Shown: positions 58,842-64,000 of the stretch, one piece after another
Layout of the letters: each line of letters begins with the position of its first letter
Position numbering within the stretch: the stretch's first letter is position 1
From: Phaseolus vulgaris
Lineage: Eukaryota; Streptophyta; Magnoliopsida; Fabales; Fabaceae
Direction of reading: 5' to 3'
NCBI RefSeq assembly: GCF_000499845.2
Contig: NC_023750.2
Span: 29,770,369 to 29,834,368, forward strand
Length of the DNA: 64,000 nucleotides
The notes under the pieces: model-generated
The model's input: only the letters and a program-made list of their open reading frames with translations
The model's database searches: none
Told to the model about the DNA's origin: nothing
Position numbers and translations under genes: made by a program

Positions 58842-60130
58842 ATGGCTAAACCTAAAAGGATCAAGAACTAGCTTAAGTCAGTTGTTGGTTCAGACAAATT
58901 TGTGGCCAACTATATAATCATTTTTATTTGCTACACAAGATCAGACAAGAACTACTTCTGCAAGTCCATTTGGATCTCCACTACCACAAGCATCTCAATC
59001 TATAAACAAACCTCACAACCTACACAACCACAAAGTTCAGAAGTTCCACAATCACAAAGCTCACAAGTTCCACAACCACAAACTATTGATTCTACAACAC
59101 TACATTCACGTGAATATGAAAATTTTGATTCTTCTCCATAAACTTATGAATTTGTACTTCCACAAACTTTTGAATCTGCACCAGCACAACCAACTTCTGA
59201 GTCTGAACCTGAAAGAGTGCAACCAAGAAAATCAAGGGATGCTCATGATTTGCCTAACGAATTAAGTGTGGTGGTGAACTATGATGACAAATTTCAACCA
59301 GTTGGAGAAGGATTTGGTCTGCTTACTGGATTTTGTGGATAGCTAGCAACAAATCATGTATTGTTTCCTATTAGTTTTGAAATATGGTCAACTTTGCTAA
59401 ATACTTACAAGGATACAGTGTGGGAGATTACACTAAGGGTAATAGAACTTACATTTAAATAACTTCAGTCTTATTTTATTTATTCAATAGATTTGGACTA
59501 ACTTCTTTTATTTTTTTGAAGTCTCGATTTTGTTTCAAGGTAAATGAAGATTTGGCTAAAAAAGATGTTATGTTTAAAATTGGGAAATTGTGAAGGGAAT
59601 ACAGATGCAAGCTTTGGAATGAATTTTATGACCCACTTCTAAGAAGAAATGACCTCATTAAGAATGTTCCAGCCAGAGTAAACATGGAACAATGGGTTGT
59701 TTTTGTTGATTATTGTTTGAGGTCTTCTACAATGGTAGACTCTATTTTTTTTTTACTGTTAATAAGCTTACTTTAACTTTACACAAAACTGTTTTCATTT
59801 TCACCTTGTAGATTATGTGTAATAGGAATAAAGATATAAGGAAGAGACAAATTATTCGTCACACTGGTGGTGCTATGTCTTTGTCAAGAAGAAGAGATAA
59901 TTTGATATTTGTTTACTTGTGCTCTTTGCTTTAATATATTGTAATTTCTAACTTTTATACTTATATTATTATTGTTGAACATATAGAAAATTGAGTATGG
60001 GTAAGAATATTGGACGAGCTTAAATATGGAAGATCACACATAAGAGGAAAAATGGCACCTATGTGAATGATGGGGTATGGAGATTGGGGTAAGTGTTATT
60101 ATACTTTTAAAATAAATTTGTTGTTTTGAT
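58842..60130 (+). pseudogene. PF03004-like CACTA second gene (remnant I), decayed
   Basis: It starts MAKPKRIKN but hits TAG at once (near 58869). Later pieces read PRKSRDAHDLPNELSVVV (59224 on), GFGLLTGFCG, KLWNEFYDPLL (59613 on) and CNRNKDIRKRQIIRHTGG (59817 on), the characteristic plant Ptta/En/Spm region, separated by stops and probable introns (59436-59521 and 59740-59810). No Ulp1-like part is seen here. Confidence 0.65.
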
Positions 60131-60424
60131 GATGATATATTGGTGATGATGATTATAATTATGATATATTGGTGATGATGGTGATATATTGGATTGCTTG
60201 CATACATATAGATAGCAATAAAAGCACCATTGGACTACTTGCATTAAATGAATTGTGAATATATAGATTAATTGTTATAAAATAGAAGTCAAATAGTCTC
60301 AGGCCAAATTTTAGTTATGTATCAAAACATTTTTGGTGGTTCATTGTTGGTCTGAAATAACTGTATTGTTGGTCTGAATTTGTTGAATTGTTGTTCTGAA
60401 ATTGCTAAATTGTTGGTATGAAAT

Positions 60425-61279
60425 TGTCCCAACCAGTCCTCGGTCAACGACTCAAAGGCTGACTTTAGACATCGCGCACCGATGCTTGGTAATGGAAGGG
60501 AGCCACGTGAAGTGGGCCCCAGATGCACCTACCAGGGGTTTGGTTAGTCTTTGATATTACTACCCTAAGCCCGATGTTGGAGATCGATATCGGACGTCGC
60601 TGGTAGAGGGAGAGGATCGGACATCAGTCATCTGAACGATGTACAGGGCCACGTAAGGTGGACCCTAGAGTCATGATAAGTTAATAGTTAAAGACATGAG
60701 ATATGTGGGAAGCTTAAGTCGTGAGGGATCCATGCACGTGGTATTATGACACATGAAGGCGCAACACACGTGGATAATCCTAGGAGGCGTTAAGGCCCAT
60801 TAGGGTTAGGGTTTCCAGGGAAAACTGCATGCATGGCACGTGAATACTCAGGGCACCCACGAAGCAGATGGCGCTATAGATTAGGTGCACAAGTTGGTAC
60901 CCAAGCGACCACTTTGTTATTCGTTGCACTCCAGTTAAGGGAAGTTCATGTGCCAGATATGCTAAGATTCTATGAATAGCGGCACAAGGACATTCTCCAA
61001 AGAACCCTAGGCAAGGGTAACGACACAAAGGCGAACCCTAGTTTCAACCTATATAAAGGGTGCCAAGAACCCTAGTAAGGTACGCAGTTTCTAAGACTGA
61101 AGCTAATATACACACTTGGTGTTTCTTTGCCCTAATACTGACTTAAGCGTCGGAGTGCAAACGACCTCTAGGGCGCTCCTTTTTGTCTTTGCAGGTGAGA
61201 GATTTCTTGATTAAGAAGGCACGCTTCTCAGTCGAGATTGAAGGGAGGCGCCAGTTGCTAGGGTCAATCGGCAGGAACA
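60425..61279 (+). repeat. 5' LTR of element G
   Basis: Begins TGTCCCAACC and ends GGCAGGAACA, with a TATA box (CCTATATAAAGG near 61048-61059). The partner LTR is outside the window. Confidence 0.82.
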
Positions 61280-61281
61280 TT

Positions 61282-61299
61282 TGGCGCCCACCGTGGGGC
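61282..61299 (+). other. Primer binding site, tRNA-Lys type, element G
   Basis: TGGCGCCCACCGTGGGGC, an exact complement of the tRNA-Lys(CUU) 3' end, two bases after the LTR. Confidence 0.87.
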
Positions 61300-61351
61300 C
61301 CGTTAAAATAAGGTCCCACTCATAGTTACGCTAAGAGTCTTTACCAACAAT

Positions 61352-62360
61352 ATGAGGAGTACGAGACAAGCAGCTGCTGGATCCGTGGGAAGGGTACCCT
61401 CCGGGGCCGGGGGGGGTGGACAACGTAACCACGCAGCAAATCTTGGATACGATGCGTTCTCTCCAAGCAGAAGTAGCGGCTTCCCGAGCGGACAACGCAG
61501 AATTGCAAAGAGCCAACGAGAAACTGTGAAGGGACCTACAACAGGTAAGAGAGCGCACGACGGACGAACGTGCACCACCAGTACCACTTAGGGCACGTCC
61601 TATGCCATTCTCGCGAGCGATCGTGAATGCGGCTCTACCAACAACATCCCTAGGTCCGAAGGTCTCCTTCACAGGAATAGAGGACCTAGAGGCCCATCTC
61701 ACAGCATTCCACACCCAGATGATGCTCACCGCGGGATCTGACGCCGTCTACTGTAAGATGCTTATGAGCACACTATCAGGCGCAACGCTAGAATGGTTCA
61801 TCAGCCTTCCCGACGGACACATCACTAGCTTCGATCAGTTCGCCACACTGTTCAGGGAACAGTATCTTGTAAACAAGGCCCCCGCCCGGCTTTCTTACTA
61901 TGTTTTTTATGTCAAGCAGTACCAGAGGGAATCCATGAAGGACTACTTGAACAGGTTCGAGATTCAAGTGGTTAGATTGAAGCCTACTGATGAGGCCATG
62001 ATAGTTCATGCCTTTGACAAGGGAATGCTACCTGGGCCTTTCAGTGAATCATTGCTAAGGGTTTACCCGAAGACGTTCACGGAGATTAGACGCCGAGCGT
62101 TAGCACACATTGCCGCAGACGATCAAGTAACACAGAAACAAGGTCTCATCGGCCCTGTCCAAGCTCGAGCGGTCACCTGACCTCAGCCTATGAGGGTCCA
62201 CGAAACGATCGCGGAGAAGAAAGAGGCGGAAAAACCCTATGAGCGGGCCCAGGCGGGGGCACGCACGCGAAGGGATCCTCCCCCGAAACATAACTTCCGT
62301 GTGGAGCTCAAGGAGTTGATCGCTATCCCAAACATCGCTATCCCAAACATACGGTAGCAG
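61352..62360 (+). pseudogene. Gag of element G, frameshifted and partly deleted
   Basis: ATG at 61352 (MRSTRQAA). A frame change in the G8 run near 61411-61418 moves it to a second frame, with TGA at 61527-61529 (after ANEKL) and TGA at 62178. The gag core reads TLEWFISLPDGHITSF and VKQYQRESMKDYLNRF. After KQGLIGPVQARAVT the sequence decays. The zinc-binding-like CEFHQ segment found in B, C and D is missing: a jump at 62320-62355, where ATCGCTATCCCAAAC occurs twice in tandem, goes directly to the pre-protease region. Confidence 0.8.
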
Positions 62361-62371
62361 AAGTACTACAC

Positions 62372-64000
62372 GTGGATCTAATTCCCGATGTCGACCTCAC
62401 CTTCATGAAAGCCGACTTCCGAGATGTCATACCTCACGATAATGATCCGGTGGTAGTTTCTCTAGTCACAGTCAGGAGAAGGGTGTGTTGTGTCCTTGTA
62501 GATCAAGGAAGTTCGGCCGATGTTATGTTTCTGACAACCTTCAACCGTTTGTAGCTGTCTACAAACCAATTAAAGCCCTACACTGGGTGTTTGTATGGTT
62601 TTGCAGGGGATGAGGTGGAGGTTCGCGAGTATATCGAATTAAGGACAACGTTCACAGACGACACGTCTTCACGCACTGCTAGCATTAGGTACCTTGTTGT
62701 CAATGGACCATCGACTTACAACATACTGTTGGGGAGACCAGCCTTGAACAAGCTGGGAGCAGTTCCCTCCACGAGACACATGAAGATGAAATTACCTTCC
62801 CTCAAGGGAGCAGTGATCACCATCAAGTCTGACCAAAGGGAGGCTAAGAAGTGTTACGAGAACAACTTCAAGTCGAAGAGAGAGGTGTTCTCTGTCACGA
62901 CCAGACCACCGAGGGAAGACGGAGTGACCCGTGAAGAGATCATCTGAGAAAACTGGCCCGAGCCTGCTAGAGGTGTGGTGGAGAAAAAGATCAGAGGAAA
63001 GATGTTCAAACTTGGGCAGTCTTTGAGTAAGGAGTCATAGCACGACACCTCGACGCCTTCGCATAGTCCGTCGCCGACATGCCCGGTATTGAACCTGATT
63101 TCCTGTGTCATCGCCTCACTATGGACCCCAACGTCCGGCCTGTCTGCCAGAGAAGACGAAAGTTCAACAGAGAGAAGCGACAGGTCATACGAGAAGAAAC
63201 AGAGAAGCTGTTGAAGGCTGGCCACATCAGGGAAATCGAATACCCCGAATGGCTAGCCAACGTTGTACTAGTAAAGAAAGCAAATGGAAGTGGAGGATGT
63301 GTGTGGATTTCACGGATCTCAACAAAGCCTGCCCAAAGGATTCTTACCCGCTGCCCAACATCGATACCTTGGTGGACAGTGCCTCTGGGTGCAGGTTACT
63401 CAGCTTCCTGGATGCCTTCTCTGGCTACAACCAGATCATGATGCACCCCAGGGATGAGTGCAAGACCGCATTCATGACAGAGTCATCTTGTTATTGCTAT
63501 AAGGCCATGCCCTTTGGGATAAAAAAATGCAGGGGCCACCTACCAACGACTAATGGACAGGGTACTAGCGCCCATGTTAGGGCGGAATGTCCAAGCGTAC
63601 GTAGATGACATGGTGGTCACCTCCCAGCAGAGGGAACAACACATAACTAACCTGGAAGAGCTATTCACTACGATAACAAAATACATGCTAAAGTTGAACC
63701 CGGAGAAGTGCGTGTTCGGAGTGGAGGCAAGGAAATTCTTGGGTTTCCTACTCACTGAACGAGGAATCGAGGCGAACCCCGAGAAGTGTGCTGCCATAAT
63801 AGCTATGAGAATCCCGATCTCAGTGAAAGAGGTGCAGCAGTTGACAGGGCGTATGGTCACTCTGTCCAAGTTCGTATCGGCAGGAGGAGACAAGGGTCAC
63901 CCTTATTTCCAGTGCCTGAAGAGGAACAACAGGTTCGTCTGGACCGTGAGTGTGAGGAGGAATTCGTCAAATTGAAGGAGTACCTGGCCAGCCCTCCGAT
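62372..64000 (+). pseudogene. Protease and reverse transcriptase of element G, multiple breaks, window-truncated
   Basis: Protease: VDLTFMKADFRDVIPHDNDP and VDQGSSADVMF (near 62503), then a TAG at 62552. GFAGDEVEVREYIELRTTF to TREEII ends with TGA at 62945. RT: MPGIEPDFLCHRL from 63079, a frame change near 63285 (after KKANG), WRMCVDFTDLNKACPKDSY, another near 63527 (an A7 run in GGGATAAAAAAATGC), then YVDDMVVTS (63600) and LLTERGIEANPEKC. A further change near 63945 follows FVWT. The domain order equals B and D. RNase H and integrase would lie beyond the window. Confidence 0.88.

Larger units (their letters stand above)
57387..60424 (+). mobile_element. Degenerate CACTA element I, left part
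   Basis: Begins CACTACAAAAAATCG at 57387, with subterminal units (GTGACGGTT, GGCGGTTATT, AACCGTCAC) to about 57515, a TC-rich leader (57530-57960), the last part of a TNP2 transposase (58313-58700) and a PF03004-type second gene (58842-60130). Most of TNP2 is deleted. The right end would be beyond element G, outside the window. Confidence 0.7.
60425..64000 (+). mobile_element. Tat-type Ty3/gypsy element G, 5' part, runs off the window
   Basis: An 855-bp 5' LTR (60425-61279), tRNA-Lys primer site, gag, protease and reverse transcriptase on the plus strand. Nearest in the window to C in LTR style and gag start (MRSTR). Many stops and frameshifts show that it is old. It sits inside CACTA remnant I. 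Confidence 0.9.

Noticed and set aside
58902..59141. Gln/Ser/Pro repeat frame as an independent gene
   Set aside because: It lies within the decayed CACTA second gene, between its start and the PF03004-like region.

Overview
The window is plant nuclear DNA made almost entirely of nested, mostly dead transposable elements; I found no convincing host gene. The organism is a flowering plant, and I infer a legume (perhaps Phaseolus/Vigna-like) from element style alone. The density and nesting suggest pericentromeric heterochromatin. All comparisons below were made by eye between parts of the window, with family knowledge.

Layout. 1-8,720: a 7.7 kb CACTA (En/Spm) DNA transposon at 321-8,024 (CACTA/TAGTG ends, TAC target duplication) carries a TNP2-type transposase with two frameshifts and a ten-exon second gene ending in a Ulp1-like fold; it splits an older LTR-like sequence. 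8,721-13,560: a Copia-LTR-like remnant, AT-rich DNA, a gutted second CACTA, and a short Copia gag scrap. 13,561-25,581: full-length Ty3/gypsy Tat-lineage element B (794-bp LTRs about 3 substitutions apart, CATCT duplication) with gag-pol broken by one frameshift and a spliced antisense gene between pol and the 3' LTR. 25,582-29,686: reverse-strand chromovirus-like gag-protease half element J. 29,690-33,437: reverse, doubly deleted Tat-type element C. 33,788-36,098: an LTR-type insertion H (AAAGT duplication, probable solo LTR) containing a 59-bp minisatellite. 36,394-50,247: reverse Tat element D (819-bp LTRs, ATTAA duplication) with an open antisense gene but dead gag-pol, itself interrupted by a 1.7 kb probable Copia solo LTR, F (CCTTA duplication). 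50,545-52,126: E, the 3' end of a D-like element in inverted orientation, flanked by a 28-bp direct repeat. 52,130-57,386: AT-rich DNA, a LINE L1 3' fragment and a foldback MITE. 57,387-60,424: a third, degenerate CACTA. 60,425-64,000: the 5' part of another decayed Tat element, G, running off the window.

How it fits together. The Tat elements (B, C, D, E, G) share a PBS matching tRNA-Lys. B and D share a gene order: LTR, gag-protease-RT-RNase H-integrase on one strand, a tandem-repeat-rich spacer, a convergent spliced antisense gene, purine tract, LTR. The most interesting points are that antisense gene (fully open in D although D's gag-pol is dead), the odd 28-bp duplication around E, the D/E inverted arrangement that could yield hairpin RNA, a perfect 44-bp inverted repeat in C's LTR, and the missing aspartate in the CACTA Ulp1-like protein.
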